The notes: generated by a model from the sequence alone, not told the origin. 64,000 nt of DNA from Herbinix sp. (GCA_029240245.1 JARBTJ010000007.1:1-64000), one strand, 5' to 3'. Shown: positions 35,178 to 45,993, counted from the stretch's first letter. Numbers and translations are program-made.

Positions 35178-35341
35178 TAAATGTATCAATCATATGGATA
35201 CATTTACTATTGAATCAAGGGTCATAGGTTTGTATCTATTTAGCAAAGCTTAACCCTATTGGTTCTACAAAGAATTACAGCAAAGGAATTTGATTGTTAC
35301 CAAGTAACGTAACAAAAATAAAGGTAAGGTAGGATATAGTC

Positions 35342-36061
35342 TTGAAAGAGAAATTATATACAATACCCGTGAATGATGCATTTGATGCAGATTGTGAATG
35401 TCCGCTCTGTTTTATGAAGAAAGCGCTTGAAAAAGATGCGATTGATTTTACCATGGGACCAAGCTATATGGAGGATGATATTCGCGAGGCTACCTCACGA
35501 TTGGGCTTTTGTGAGAAGCATTTAGAGCTATTGTATCAAAACCAGAATCGCCTGGGACTTGCTTTGATTCTACAAACTCATATGGATAAGACCATGAAAG
35601 ATCTTGAGAAGCTGGCAAAAAGTAACTCTCAGATACCTTCCGTATCATTTTTTAAGAAGAAAGCCGAAGCCTCTGCTGTAGTTACCTATCTGAATCAACT
35701 AGAGGAAACCTGTTTTATCTGTGATAAGATAAACGCAACCTTTGACCGCTATATTGCAACAATCTTTCATCTCTATAGTACCTCCGAGGAGTTTGTGAAA
35801 AAGTTCAAGGTATCGAAGGGTTTTTGCACCGGACATTATAAAATCTTATATGAAGCGGCACCTCAGTATCTTGGTGGTGACAAGCTGAATGAATTTATTA
35901 AAACCTTGAATCAGCTGTATTTTGATAATATGAAACGTGTTCGGGATGACTTAGAATGGTTTATCAATAAATTTGATTATCGGTATGCCAATGAACCGTG
36001 GAAGAATTCAAAAGATGCACTACCAAGAGCCATGCAAAAAACAAACAGTGTGTTAAATTAG
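35342..36061 (+). CDS. DUF6062 family protein with cysteine pairs
   Basis: 239 residues from TTG 35342, behind AGGTAGGA. It has two copies of a Cys/His pattern: CECPLCFMKKALEKD with GFCEKHLELLY, and EETCFICDKINATFDRY with GFCTGHYKILYEAA. The repeated CxxC...CxxH layout suggests two metal-binding half-domains. This matches DUF6062, of unknown function. It may be in the same unit as DUF2225, although the 164-bp spacer allows its own promoter. Confidence 0.75.
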   Translation: MKEKLYTIPVNDAFDADCECPLCFMKKALEKDAIDFTMGPSYMEDDIREATSRLGFCEKHLELLYQNQNRLGLALILQTHMDKTMKDLEKLAKSNSQIPSVSFFKKKAEASAVVTYLNQLEETCFICDKINATFDRYIATIFHLYSTSEEFVKKFKVSKGFCTGHYKILYEAAPQYLGGDKLNEFIKTLNQLYFDNMKRVRDDLEWFINKFDYRYANEPWKNSKDALPRAMQKTNSVLN

Positions 36062-36125
36062 TAAATCTGGTGGTATATAATACCTGGGCAGGAATATACT
36101 ATAAATAGTATATGGAAGGGAAGGT

Positions 36126-36162
36126 TAAAAGTTATTGCCAATACGGTGATAACTTTTTCTTT
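36126..36162 (+). terminator. Intrinsic terminator after the DUF6062 gene
   Basis: AAAAGTTAT and ATAACTTTTT pair around a 13-base loop, ending in T and CTTTCT. Confidence 0.7.
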
Positions 36163-36347
36163 CTGCTTAAAAAACGAGCCGTTTGCTATGGCTAACTCAA
36201 ATTTGAAGATTTAAATTCTGTTAAGATATTTTTTTGTAGATATTCAAATACTTTTTTATAAAAATTAAAAAATTAAGAAAAAGTTAGATTTAAAGAGTAT
36301 TTATGAGATTTTACTAATTATTTTACTATTTTTAAAGAGAAGTGAAG

Positions 36348-36376
36348 TTGCATATTAAATGCAAATTTACTAATAT
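36348..36376 (+). promoter_or_regulatory. Probable groESL promoter
   Basis: TTGCAT (36348-36353), 17-base spacer, TAATAT (36371-36376), placing the start point inside or next to the CIRCE operator. Confidence 0.6.
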
Positions 36377-36388
36377 ATATGCTATCAG

Positions 36389-36415
36389 TTAGCACTCAAT
36401 CACAAAGAGTGCTAA
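36389..36415 (+). promoter_or_regulatory. CIRCE operator (HrcA binding site)
   Basis: A perfect TTAGCACTC, nine bases, GAGTGCTAA. It overlaps the predicted start point of groESL. HrcA repression through CIRCE is the standard heat-shock control of this operon in Firmicutes. Confidence 0.97.
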
Positions 36416-36543
36416 TAATTCTCTGAATAGGGATGGAACTACTTCTTATAAATGAATTTATGATGAGTGAATAAATTCATATGGAGGTATCGTAATTCAT
36501 CTTGTTAAAATTTTATACTAACATATTTAAGGAGGAATAAAAA

Positions 36544-36831
36544 ATGAAACTTGTGCCATTAGGAGATAAGGTAGTTTTAAAGCAATTAGTTGCAGAAGAA
36601 ACAACAAAATCAGGCATTGTTTTACCCGGCCAGGCAAAGGAAAAGCCTCAGCAGGCTGAAGTGATCGCAGTAGGACCCGGCGGAATGGTAGATGGGAAAG
36701 AAGTAACAATGCAGGTTAAAGTTGGCGATAAGGTTATTTACTCAAAATATGCCGGAACAGAAGTAAAATTAGAAGATGAAGAATTCATCATTGTGAAACA
36801 AAACGATATCGTAGCAGTCGTTGCAGAATAG
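36544..36831 (+). CDS. groS: Co-chaperonin GroES
   Basis: 95 residues, the usual length. It forms the seven-membered lid of the GroEL chamber. MKLVPLGDKVVLKQLVAEET, the mobile loop (TTKSGIVLPGQAKEKPQ) and VIAVGPGG are all present. It starts after AAGGAGGAATAAAA and is followed 18 bases later by groEL, with CIRCE upstream of both. Confidence 0.98.
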   Translation: MKLVPLGDKVVLKQLVAEETTKSGIVLPGQAKEKPQQAEVIAVGPGGMVDGKEVTMQVKVGDKVIYSKYAGTEVKLEDEEFIIVKQNDIVAVVAE

Positions 36832-36834
36832 TAA

Positions 36835-38472
<1,638 letters not shown>

Positions 38473-38503
38473 TCCGCTGTTAGAATAATATAATAATATA
38501 AAT

Positions 38504-38546
38504 AAACTGCCGTTTACCGGACGAAAGAAGGGTAAACGGCAGTTTT
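38504..38546. terminator. Bidirectional terminator between groEL and the thiamine operon
   Basis: AAACTGCCGTTTACC and GGTAAACGGCAGTTT pair perfectly over 15 bases with T/A tails on both sides, serving the convergent transcripts. Confidence 0.95.
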
Positions 38547-38558
38547 AGATTAAGGTAC

Positions 38559-39311
38559 TTATACCGCAGCTTCCTGCTCCAGTACTTTTAAGATCTGTTT
38601 CTTATATTCTACAAATTCCTTGCTAACGATAAAATCCTTATTCCGGGGTTTTGGCTCTTTTACCATAATTTCCTCCGTAATTCTACCCGGTTTCCCGGTC
38701 ATAATATAGATCCGGTCTGACAGATGAATCGCTTCATCGATATCGTGGGTGATGAATAAGGTGGAGAGTTTAATCTGTTCCATAACTTCCAAATACCAAT
38801 CATGCATATTCCCCTTTGTAATTGTATCCAAAGCGCTAAAGGGCTCGTCTAATAAGGCTACCTTATCCGAGAATAAGTATGTCCGAAGAAGAGCTGCACG
38901 CTGTCTCATACCACCGGACAACTGACTGGGATATTTTTTTTGTGTACCTTCAAGACCGAACTCTTTAAAATATTTTGTGGCAGTTTCTCTTGCAATACGC
39001 TTCTTCATACCTCTAATAATGAGCGGGAGGGATACGTTATCCAGGATGGTTTTAAAGGGTAATAGCAGGTCTTTTTGAAGCATATAACTGACCTTTCCGG
39101 CCTTTCCGGTAATGACTTCGGAATCCAGTTCCACAGTTCCGTTATCCGGTGTCAACAGACCGGAAATTACATTAAACAGGGTTGTTTTACCTGCACCGCT
39201 TACGCCAAGAAGACATACAATTTCACCTTTATTTAATTCAATTGAGATATTATCAATGATTTTCACACCGTCAAAGCTTACGGTAATATCTCTGGCTGTT
39301 AGATTTTCCAT
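38559..39311 (-). CDS. thiZ: Thiamine-precursor ABC transporter ATPase (ThiZ-like)
   Basis: 250 residues; last gene of a four-gene minus-strand operon behind a TPP riboswitch. Walker A GVSGAGKTT, Q loop MLQKDLLLP, signature LSGGMRQRAAL and Walker B VALLDEPFSALD are intact. It resembles the SsuB/TauB/ThiZ branch that powers uptake of small organic ions; the riboswitch and ThiY partner point to a thiamine precursor such as hydroxymethylpyrimidine. It starts after GGGAGGATATC. Confidence 0.88.
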   Translation of the reverse strand: MENLTARDITVSFDGVKIIDNISIELNKGEIVCLLGVSGAGKTTLFNVISGLLTPDNGTVELDSEVITGKAGKVSYMLQKDLLLPFKTILDNVSLPLIIRGMKKRIARETATKYFKEFGLEGTQKKYPSQLSGGMRQRAALLRTYLFSDKVALLDEPFSALDTITKGNMHDWYLEVMEQIKLSTLFITHDIDEAIHLSDRIYIMTGKPGRITEEIMVKEPKPRNKDFIVSKEFVEYKKQILKVLEQEAAV

Positions 39312-39337
39312 AAATGATATCCTCCCGGGAGCATGTA

Positions 39338-40399
39338 CTATTTACTTAAAAAATCATTGGTAAAGCCGGTACCGGAGGGGATTTCTTTTTCGATTAGCGC
39401 ATTTTCATATAACCAGGCATAAAAGGCATCCCATCTTGCCGGATCTATATATCCCCATTGCTCCACTTCGGCCTTGTACTGACCAGCTAACCATTTCTGG
39501 CTTTCTGTTACCAGTGTCTGATCTAACTCAGGAACCGCTTCCAACAAGATATTAGCGGCATCCTCAGGACGATCAATTGCATATTCATAACCCTTGCGGA
39601 CAGCATCGAGAAATTTTTTCACAGTCTCGGGATTCTGACTCAGATAATCATTATTTGCAATAATCACAGGACTGTAATAATCCAGCTCCATGCCGTAATC
39701 GGCAAAGTTTAAATAATTGGTTTCAAGGCCTGCAACCTGTGTCGCAATACCGTCCCATGCATAAAAGACCCAGACGGATTCAATATCGGTTTGAAGTGCA
39801 GATACAACATCAGTTACGGTATTCGGGATTAAATTTACTTCGTCATACTTACCGCCGTTATCCTCAACAATCTTTTTGATAATAGCAAGCTCAATAGGAG
39901 AATCCCAGGTAGCATAACTGTGTCCGGATAATTTCGCTGGTGAATCAATACCTTTATCCTTCAAGGAAATGATACCGGAGGTATTATGCTGAATAATAGC
40001 AGCTACAGCAGTAATCGGCATTGGACTGTCAGAGGCGAAGGTTGGTGCGATCGTATCCTGAAAACTGATACCAAATTCAGCACCGCCGGCCCCGACAAGC
40101 GCTGTTGTGCTGCCTTCCGGGGGTTGCATGATTTCAACTTCAAGACCGGCTTCTGCAAAATAACCGTTTGATTGGGCTACATATAAACCGGTATGATTGG
40201 TGTTCGGTGTCCAGTCAAGAACAATACGAACCTTTTCTGTCTTTGTCTGATTATTATCTGTGTCAGAAGAATCGGACGGAGAACCATTCTCCGGGGAATT
40301 GCTGTCAGGAGTCTGATCCTTATCTTTATCCGCGCAGGCGGTCAGTGTAGATATGGTAAATATCATTAACAAACATAATGCAAGTAAACGTTTTTTCAT
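39338..40399 (-). CDS. thiY: Thiamine-precursor-binding lipoprotein (ThiY/NMT1-THI5 family)
   Basis: 353 residues. The signal peptide ends in lipobox LTAC. After an Asp/Ser-rich linker comes the NMT1/THI5-like domain: VRIVLDWTPNTNHTGLYVAQ, GYFAEAGLEVEIMQPPEGST and GAEFGISFQDTIAP, which are typical of pyrimidine-precursor binders related to yeast THI5. It hands the precursor to the ThiX/ThiZ pump. The start overlaps the permease stop as ATGA, so translation is coupled. Confidence 0.9.
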   Translation of the reverse strand: MKKRLLALCLLMIFTISTLTACADKDKDQTPDSNSPENGSPSDSSDTDNNQTKTEKVRIVLDWTPNTNHTGLYVAQSNGYFAEAGLEVEIMQPPEGSTTALVGAGGAEFGISFQDTIAPTFASDSPMPITAVAAIIQHNTSGIISLKDKGIDSPAKLSGHSYATWDSPIELAIIKKIVEDNGGKYDEVNLIPNTVTDVVSALQTDIESVWVFYAWDGIATQVAGLETNYLNFADYGMELDYYSPVIIANNDYLSQNPETVKKFLDAVRKGYEYAIDRPEDAANILLEAVPELDQTLVTESQKWLAGQYKAEVEQWGYIDPARWDAFYAWLYENALIEKEIPSGTGFTNDFLSK

Positions 40400-41196
40400 T
40401 TCTTCTTACCTCTTCTTGAATTTTCTCTTTTTAATTTCTCCTTTTCCCAGGGCATTAAGACCCTTTGGAGCAAGGATACCAATAGCATTAATAATAAACT
40501 AATCATTGATATAAAGAATATTACAGCAAACATTTTATCAAAGGAAAAGGATTTGCGCACTCTCGTCATATACACGCCGAGACCGGAAAAGCCCCCAAGC
40601 CACTCTGCGACAACGGCTCCGATTATAGAATAGGAGGCGGATATGCGAAGGCCTGCAAAGAAATAACCTAAGGAGCTGGGAAGTTTAATATGAATGAATC
40701 TTTGGAAATTACTCGCTCCCATGGCTTTCATCAAATTAAGTGCATCCTGATCTGAGGACTTGAAACCATCCAATAAACCGATGGTAATCGGGAAAAAGGA
40801 AGTGATAACAATCAGTGTTATCTTGGGCGTTATCCCATACCCCTGCCAGAGCACCAATAGTGGTGCAATAGCAACGGTCGGAACCGTCTGGGTAATTACA
40901 AGTACCGGATAAATCGCCTTATATGCAATCTCATGACGATCCATTAGTACAGCAACCAAAAAGCCCAATAGGACACCCAGCGACAGTCCTAGAAAGGCTT
41001 CCATCAGAGTTGTACCGGCATGCTGCATCAGTAAGGTAAAGTCCTTTAGGAAGGCATTTACAACATCAATTGGAGATGGAAGCATAAATTTTGGTATAGA
41101 ACCGGTGGCGGATAGAGTCTGCCATAGGATTAAAATCATGGAAATGGCAAGGATGGGTGATATCCTATTGATGATGTTTTGTAACTTTTTGATCAA
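40396..41196 (-). CDS. thiX: Thiamine-precursor ABC transporter permease (ThiX-like)
   Basis: About 266 residues starting at TTG 41196, 11 bases after GGAGGGTGG; the open frame continues to GTG 41223, inside the upstream gene. Six membrane helices and the coupling loop (ALNLMKAMGASNFQRFIHIK) mark a SsuC/TauC-type permease; SPIDVVNAFLKDFTLLMQHA is typical of the branch. It overlaps the end of the thiamine-binding protein gene by about 32 bases. Confidence 0.85.
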   Translation of the reverse strand: MIKKLQNIINRISPILAISMILILWQTLSATGSIPKFMLPSPIDVVNAFLKDFTLLMQHAGTTLMEAFLGLSLGVLLGFLVAVLMDRHEIAYKAIYPVLVITQTVPTVAIAPLLVLWQGYGITPKITLIVITSFFPITIGLLDGFKSSDQDALNLMKAMGASNFQRFIHIKLPSSLGYFFAGLRISASYSIIGAVVAEWLGGFSGLGVYMTRVRKSFSFDKMFAVIFFISMISLLLMLLVSLLQRVLMPWEKEKLKRENSRRGKKK

Positions 41197-41461
41197 TCGT
41201 AAGTACACCACCCTCCGGTGCAAAGCTAATTTTTACATAAGCTGCTACTTTAGGACAGCCTGCTTTAATAGCAATAAGCTGACAGTTCTTTACAATTTCC
41301 ATTAACTGCTCATATTCTCCCTCGATAGCTGTCTCACAAGGTCCCACATAATATTTTAGACCTGTGCTTTTAATATAAGCGATTACCTCATCTACGATTC
41401 TGATTACTTCCTCATCGGTATTAACATGTGGTAAAACTTGAATGGCTACATTAGCGTTCAT
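41165..41461 (-). CDS. Thiamine-binding protein, MTH1187/YkoF-like
   Basis: 98 residues of the DUF77 family of small proteins that bind thiamine in the cytoplasm. NVAIQVLPHVNTDEEVIRIV and LKYYVGPCETAIEGEYEQLM are typical (the ferredoxin-like fold with conserved TAIEG loop). It is the first gene after the TPP riboswitch and overlaps the permease. It may buffer or sense thiamine or its precursor. Confidence 0.88.
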   Translation of the reverse strand: MNANVAIQVLPHVNTDEEVIRIVDEVIAYIKSTGLKYYVGPCETAIEGEYEQLMEIVKNCQLIAIKAGCPKVAAYVKISFAPEGGVLTIDQKVTKHHQ

Positions 41462-41532
41462 GGTTATTCCTCCTTATCTGTTATGTATTCTAATTAGGTA
41501 ATAACTCGGTAGTAGCTGTGAATAAAAACTGA

Positions 41533-41565
41533 GAAAAAAACCTCTCCGTATCCGGAGAGGTATGT
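41533..41565 (-). terminator. Riboswitch-controlled terminator
   Basis: On the minus strand ACCTCTCC and GGAGAGGT flank a 6-base loop and are followed by seven T. It lies between the TPP aptamer and the first gene, as expected for transcriptional control by thiamine pyrophosphate. Confidence 0.92.
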
Positions 41566-41607
41566 ATATTGAACTATTTATGATTTACTAAACAGCGAAT
41601 ATTATAC

Positions 41608-41711
41608 ATCCCTACGCCGGCATTATCCGGATCAGGTATGAAACAGATGATCTGCTTCAGGGTTTAAAACATTACACAGTTTTCTCTCAGCCTAATTCAT
41701 TAGGCACCCCT
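41608..41711 (-). promoter_or_regulatory. TPP riboswitch (THI element)
   Basis: The minus strand reads GGGGTGCCT, then GGCTGAGAG, then ACCCTGAAGC, and finally CCTGATCCGGATAATGCCGG CGTAGGGA. These are the conserved THI-box blocks for binding thiamine pyrophosphate. High TPP should favour the terminator downstream and turn the transporter operon off. Confidence 0.97.
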
Positions 41712-41905
41712 TGTTCGTTGAAAGTGTAGCACATTGGTAATTTACTGTCAAGGAGAAAATCGTATCCGATTGCAGCAGTCATAAGCCAAGGAAGTTGGGT
41801 TACTACATAATATAATCCGATTTCTATAGAAGTTTGATGAACATATAATTTCAAGTCCTTTTTCTGCATATGATAGGTAATAAAATACTTGCAAGGGGGA
41901 TTCAT

Positions 41906-42808
41906 TTGAAAAAAAGTAATTATTCGGGTGTCGCTCTTCTTATAGTCGGATTCTTATTCATTCTTATATTAAGTCAGGAACGAACAGAAAAAATGTCAAC
42001 CAAGGAGGAATCAGCTTATACATGGAAGGAAATCGACAGTACCGTACTGATGGCGGAACTGGAGAACAAAATGGCACAGGAGAGACAGGAGGAAGAAAAC
42101 AGTCAGACCAGTATGGATGAGGTGCCGGATTACACGAAAATGTTTCCGGATCTGTATACGGAATATCAAACTCCAAAAGAAATGGATAAAGATAAAAAAA
42201 TAGCTTATCTTACCTTTGATGACGGACCCAGTGAAAATACTTTTGAAATACTGGATATTTTAGAGGAAAGGGATATCAAGGCCACCTTCTTTATTGTAGG
42301 GAGTGCCATCAAAAATGATAGGGATGATTCCTTGAAAAGAATGATTTACGAGGGACACACGATAGGCATTCATACATATTCGCATCAGTGCAATGAGATT
42401 TATTGTTCTATTGAGCGTTTCCTTGAAGATTTTAACTTGGTTTACGAGCAAATTCATGAAATTACCGGTGAAAGGGTAAATATTTACCGGTTCCCCTGGG
42501 GAAGTAATAATGGCTACAGCAAGGGAATTAAAGATGCTTTGATGGAGGAAATGGAACGGAGAGGTTTTACCTGTTATGACTGGAATGTCAGTGCGGATGA
42601 TTCCATTGGTCATCCTACGGCTTATTCCATTCTTAACAATATAAAAAAGGATTTAAAGAGAAATGATTATCCGATTATATTAATGCATGATTCACCTGTT
42701 AATGATCTGACAGTCAAGACGCTGCCTGATATCATTGATATGCTGATTGAAAAGGGTTATAAATTTGAGACCCTGGATCTGAGAGAACCCTACCAGTTCC
42801 CCTGGTAA
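41906..42808 (+). CDS. Polysaccharide deacetylase (NodB domain), membrane-anchored
   Basis: 300 residues from TTG 41906, after AAGGGGG. One N-terminal helix (GVALLIVGFLFILILS) anchors it with the domain outside. The NodB motifs are complete: TFDDGPSENT (metal Asp pair), HTYSHQ (metal His), RFPWGSNN, and LMHDSP. It should remove acetyl groups from N-acetylglucosamine or muramic acid in peptidoglycan. In spore formers such enzymes often act on cortex or vegetative wall; the target is unknown here. The gene is divergent from the thiamine operon. Confidence 0.92.
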   Translation: MKKSNYSGVALLIVGFLFILILSQERTEKMSTKEESAYTWKEIDSTVLMAELENKMAQERQEEENSQTSMDEVPDYTKMFPDLYTEYQTPKEMDKDKKIAYLTFDDGPSENTFEILDILEERDIKATFFIVGSAIKNDRDDSLKRMIYEGHTIGIHTYSHQCNEIYCSIERFLEDFNLVYEQIHEITGERVNIYRFPWGSNNGYSKGIKDALMEEMERRGFTCYDWNVSADDSIGHPTAYSILNNIKKDLKRNDYPIILMHDSPVNDLTVKTLPDIIDMLIEKGYKFETLDLREPYQFPW

Positions 42809-42848
42809 TACGAATTAAGTAATATGGAATGCATAGGCATTCAAAATA

Positions 42849-42980
42849 TTTATGCGGGAGTATTGTCATCCTCATGAGAGTTATCGGCTGGGTTTCTGCC
42901 GGAAAACATCCTTTATTCAAAGGAAGTTCGGCACTAATCTAGCCGGGAACTACGTGTGGATAATTTACTCCCGCATAAAA
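42849..42980. other. Structured 130-bp element with 14-bp closing stem, possible RNA
   Basis: TTTATGCGGGAGTA (about 42850-42863) and TACTCCCGCATAAA (about 42966-42979) pair perfectly. Inside are hairpins CGGC/GCCG, TCCTTT/AAAGGA and GTTCGGC/GCCGGGAAC. The layout looks like a multi-branched RNA and is followed by seven A on the plus strand (seven T on the minus). It lies between convergent genes. No known RNA family was recognised. Confidence 0.5.
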
Positions 42981-43006
42981 AAATGAATTATTATGCACAT
43001 ACCATG

Positions 43007-44338
43007 CTATTCTGCAATTCTGGTAACGGCAACATAAATTCCTGAGATCCGGTACCAGGTTGGGAAGTCCACTATACCTGTGGACGGTAAATCAAAGGTT
43101 TGTTGGAATATTCTGACTGACTCTGCGGTCTGTTCATTATATTGACCATTCACGGCTACTTTCGGGATAACCGAATAGGTGTCGGAGATGGTATTTAATT
43201 GTTCCTGTATCATTCTTACGTTATTGCCCGATGCACCGATATTTAAATTGGCACCCGGCCAGGAAGCAGGTACTCCGGCAACCTGAGGTGCAGTGTTAAT
43301 ATAAATGGACTGTCCGTAGAAGTTACGTAAAATACCGATGGCATCAAAACCCTGATCACCTAAACTCTTAGACCCCCATTGAGTCATCCAATTTGGACAT
43401 TGTACCTTCTGACCGTCACAATATTGGGTAAGAATGGGCTGTTTTATATTTGGCCTTGATAGATAATTCACAAATATCTGGTCAACAATAAGTCCGATAT
43501 TACTGTAAATATTTCTGCCAGCAATCCATTTATGGTCAAATGCAGTAGACGAGGTAACATTAAAGGTATAACCCTGATTCCGGTACCATTCCGTAAAAAT
43601 CCGGTTTAGCGTAAAGGAAAGGATGGCAAGTGCATTAGCGGTTATGGTAGATTCCGGCCAGGTTGCATAGATTTCACTGGAGCATACATTCTTAATATAA
43701 TCACGGAATTTGACATAATGATTAGTTGCGGAGGTATCGGTCGGCGGTCCGTCATGGACAATCACAAACTCGGGAATCACTACCTGGTTCAATACAATCT
43801 CGCCGGTTTCCGCCTGCTCCTTCACTTCCGGTTCGGCAATCTTTGGCGGATAATCTCCATACAGAGTGTGCGGTGGAATTACATATAAATCTCCAGTACC
43901 CGCCGGGCCTTGTGTATTGAGGGTTGCATTCTGGAGGGAAGTTATCTCGGGGAATATTTCTGCATTTTGTACAGTTATAGGTACAAAATCCGGTGCTGTG
44001 ATGCGTATCGTATATTCAGAGTAAGGCTGTTCGGCGGAGGGTTCCTCGCTATAGTCAACGGGAGGAGCCGGTAACTCGATTTCCTCGGTCAGACCGGATG
44101 CATTGGTGGTAAATTCACCTACCGGGGAATCCGGAGTAGCGGAAGAAGAGATACTCACCGTTGCATTTTGAACCGGGACCATAGATCCGGTCGTGCATTG
44201 CACCTTCAATCTGCCGTAGTTCTGTGTACCCATCTGTGCCGGATAAACACGCATCGGATTTACGACTGGATTTTTCCTGACAGCCGAATTGGGTGGCCAA
44301 TTACTATAACCTTTCATAGGAGTATATATTTGATTCAT
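43007..44338 (-). CDS. SleC-like spore cortex-lytic protein, copy A
   Basis: 443 residues. An N-terminal Ig-like or beta-rich part (GRLKVQCTTGSMVPVQNATV) precedes a Pro-rich linker. The middle resembles the SleC/SpoIID-like domain: TNHYVKFRDYIKNVCSSEIY, ILSFTLNRIFTEWYRNQGY and YLSRPNIKQPILTQYCDG. The C-terminal 90 residues are a peptidoglycan-binding domain (VRMIQEQLNTISDTYSVIP; FDLPSTGIVDFPTWYRIS). SleC of Clostridium degrades spore cortex during germination. No signal peptide is seen, as expected for a protein made in the mother cell or forespore. It is a tandem paralog of the next gene. Confidence 0.78.
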   Translation of the reverse strand: MNQIYTPMKGYSNWPPNSAVRKNPVVNPMRVYPAQMGTQNYGRLKVQCTTGSMVPVQNATVSISSSATPDSPVGEFTTNASGLTEEIELPAPPVDYSEEPSAEQPYSEYTIRITAPDFVPITVQNAEIFPEITSLQNATLNTQGPAGTGDLYVIPPHTLYGDYPPKIAEPEVKEQAETGEIVLNQVVIPEFVIVHDGPPTDTSATNHYVKFRDYIKNVCSSEIYATWPESTITANALAILSFTLNRIFTEWYRNQGYTFNVTSSTAFDHKWIAGRNIYSNIGLIVDQIFVNYLSRPNIKQPILTQYCDGQKVQCPNWMTQWGSKSLGDQGFDAIGILRNFYGQSIYINTAPQVAGVPASWPGANLNIGASGNNVRMIQEQLNTISDTYSVIPKVAVNGQYNEQTAESVRIFQQTFDLPSTGIVDFPTWYRISGIYVAVTRIAE

Positions 44339-44389
44339 AAATAATACCTCGGGCTTTCACTATAATAGATAACAAAATTAATACGATAT

Positions 44390-45685
44390 TTACTGAGCTA
44401 TTCTTGTAACCGCTGTATAAATAAATGAAATTTTATACCAGGTCGGCATATCTATAATGCCTGTCGAGGGTAGGTTGAATATATTCTGAAATTCCCTAAC
44501 GGCCTGCTCTGTCATAGGTCCGAAGGCACCATCCACGGCAAGTCTCGGAATCGCAGGATAGTCTTGCGAAATGCGGTTTAGCTGTTCCTGAATGATTCGA
44601 ACATATTGATTACGAGCCCCTCTTTGTAAATTAAAGCCCGGCCAGGAAGAGGGAACACCGGCAACTTCTCTGGCTGTATTAATATAGATAGAATCGCCAT
44701 AATAGTTACGCAGAATATCGATGGCAGGATAACCCTGATCTCCTAATTGTTTGGAGCCCCATTGGGAGAGCCAGTTCGGACATTGAACCCGATTTCCGTC
44801 ACAGTATTGAGTAAAAATCGGCTGCCTCACATTTGGCCTGGATAAATAATTCACAAATACAGAATCAACAATCAACCCTATATTAGTATAAATATTTCTT
44901 CCATTAATCCATTTTTGGTCAAAAGCGGTATCAGAGGTAATCTGAAAAGTAAAACCCTGGCTTCGGTACCATTCAGTGTAAACTCTGTTTAGGGTAAAAG
45001 AAAGAATCGCAAATACATTCGCATAAATGGAGGATTCCGGCCAGGTTGCATAAATTTCGCTACTGGCTACATTTTTGATGTAATCACGAAAACGGACATA
45101 ATGATTGGTGGCATTGCTGGTTGGTGCACCGTTGTGAACAACAATAAATTCAGGGACAACAACCTCCGGCAATACGATCTCTCCGGTTTCTGTGGTTGGC
45201 TTAATCTCAGCCTCCGGAATCTTTGGCGGATATTCAAAATATAAAGTGTGAGGTTCTATGTCATAAACTATTACCTCTTCAGTGACATCGACTGGTAAGG
45301 GAGATAGGGAAGATGCCTGTTCGGAGATTACAATCGGCAAAACTTCAGCTCTGTTAACAATGACATCTTCATAGCCTTCTGCTCTAATACGAATATCGTA
45401 TATGGAATAAGGCCGCACGGTGGAAGGTTCTTCGCTGTATTCGATCGGCGGTGCAGGAAGGGCAATGGCCTCCGTGAGACCGAGCTCATTGGTAGTCATC
45501 TCTTCCAGTACGACATCCGGTTGTTCGGAAGACGCTACACTTATGGTTGCATTGGGGATCGGAGTCAGATTAGGAGTGGTACATCGCACTCGAAGCTGAC
45601 CTGTGGACTGGGTACCCATTTGAGCCGGGTAAACTCGTAGGTTTCTTTGGGGTGTTGGCTGATATGGATTCAAATTCATAGACAA
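44390..45685 (-). CDS. SleC-like spore cortex-lytic protein, copy B
   Basis: 431 residues with the same order as copy A (N-terminal beta part, SEIYATWPESS domain, C-terminal peptidoglycan-binding domain VRIIQEQLNRISQDYPAIP). Sequence identity is high in the catalytic and binding parts and lower in the linker, which shows an old duplication. The start is TTG 45685, 9 bases after GAGAGG; the ATG two codons on is an alternative. It lies 51 bases before copy A on the same strand, so both may be one sporulation transcript. Confidence 0.78.
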   Translation of the reverse strand: MSMNLNPYQPTPQRNLRVYPAQMGTQSTGQLRVRCTTPNLTPIPNATISVASSEQPDVVLEEMTTNELGLTEAIALPAPPIEYSEEPSTVRPYSIYDIRIRAEGYEDVIVNRAEVLPIVISEQASSLSPLPVDVTEEVIVYDIEPHTLYFEYPPKIPEAEIKPTTETGEIVLPEVVVPEFIVVHNGAPTSNATNHYVRFRDYIKNVASSEIYATWPESSIYANVFAILSFTLNRVYTEWYRSQGFTFQITSDTAFDQKWINGRNIYTNIGLIVDSVFVNYLSRPNVRQPIFTQYCDGNRVQCPNWLSQWGSKQLGDQGYPAIDILRNYYGDSIYINTAREVAGVPSSWPGFNLQRGARNQYVRIIQEQLNRISQDYPAIPRLAVDGAFGPMTEQAVREFQNIFNLPSTGIIDMPTWYKISFIYTAVTRIAQ

Positions 45686-45814
45686 GATTTCAATCCTCTC
45701 GTTTTATTAATAACTTATGTCTATTTATTAAAAATGTGAATGGCTTTCAGCCACTGCAAGACGAGAATCGGAATAAGGGAATGACAGGAACCAACAAATA
45801 TTTAAAGATACCAC

Positions 45815-45843
45815 TTGTATTTTTATATCAGATGTGGTATTAT
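45815..45843 (+). promoter_or_regulatory. Probable carAB promoter
   Basis: TTGTAT (45815-45820), 17-base spacer, TATTAT (45838-45843), about 150 bases upstream of carA. Confidence 0.55.
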
Positions 45844-45905
45844 CATAAAAATCGGTCATAATTATGAATAATTATGCAATAATATTAATAAAAATTTATT
45901 GGTAA

Positions 45906-45955
45906 GATATACGACGGAGTATATCCCCCAGTCTGGGGTTGTATTCTTTTTTTTT
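45906..45955 (+). promoter_or_regulatory. Candidate attenuator in the carAB leader
   Basis: GATATAC (45906-45912) pairs with GTATATC (45919-45925). An overlapping hairpin (CCCCA/TGGGG, extended by GTATA/TTGTAT) ends in a run of nine T. The two stems exclude each other, which is the layout of a transcription attenuator. No PyrR-type motif was recognised. Confidence 0.5.
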
Positions 45956-45993
45956 GCAATTTATTGCGAAATAAGAAAGGAAAAGGTGACAGA

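Noticed and set aside
42955-42968. DnaA-box-like TTATCCACA on the minus strand
   Set aside because: A single match inside a stem-loop, far from any replication gene; chance is likely.
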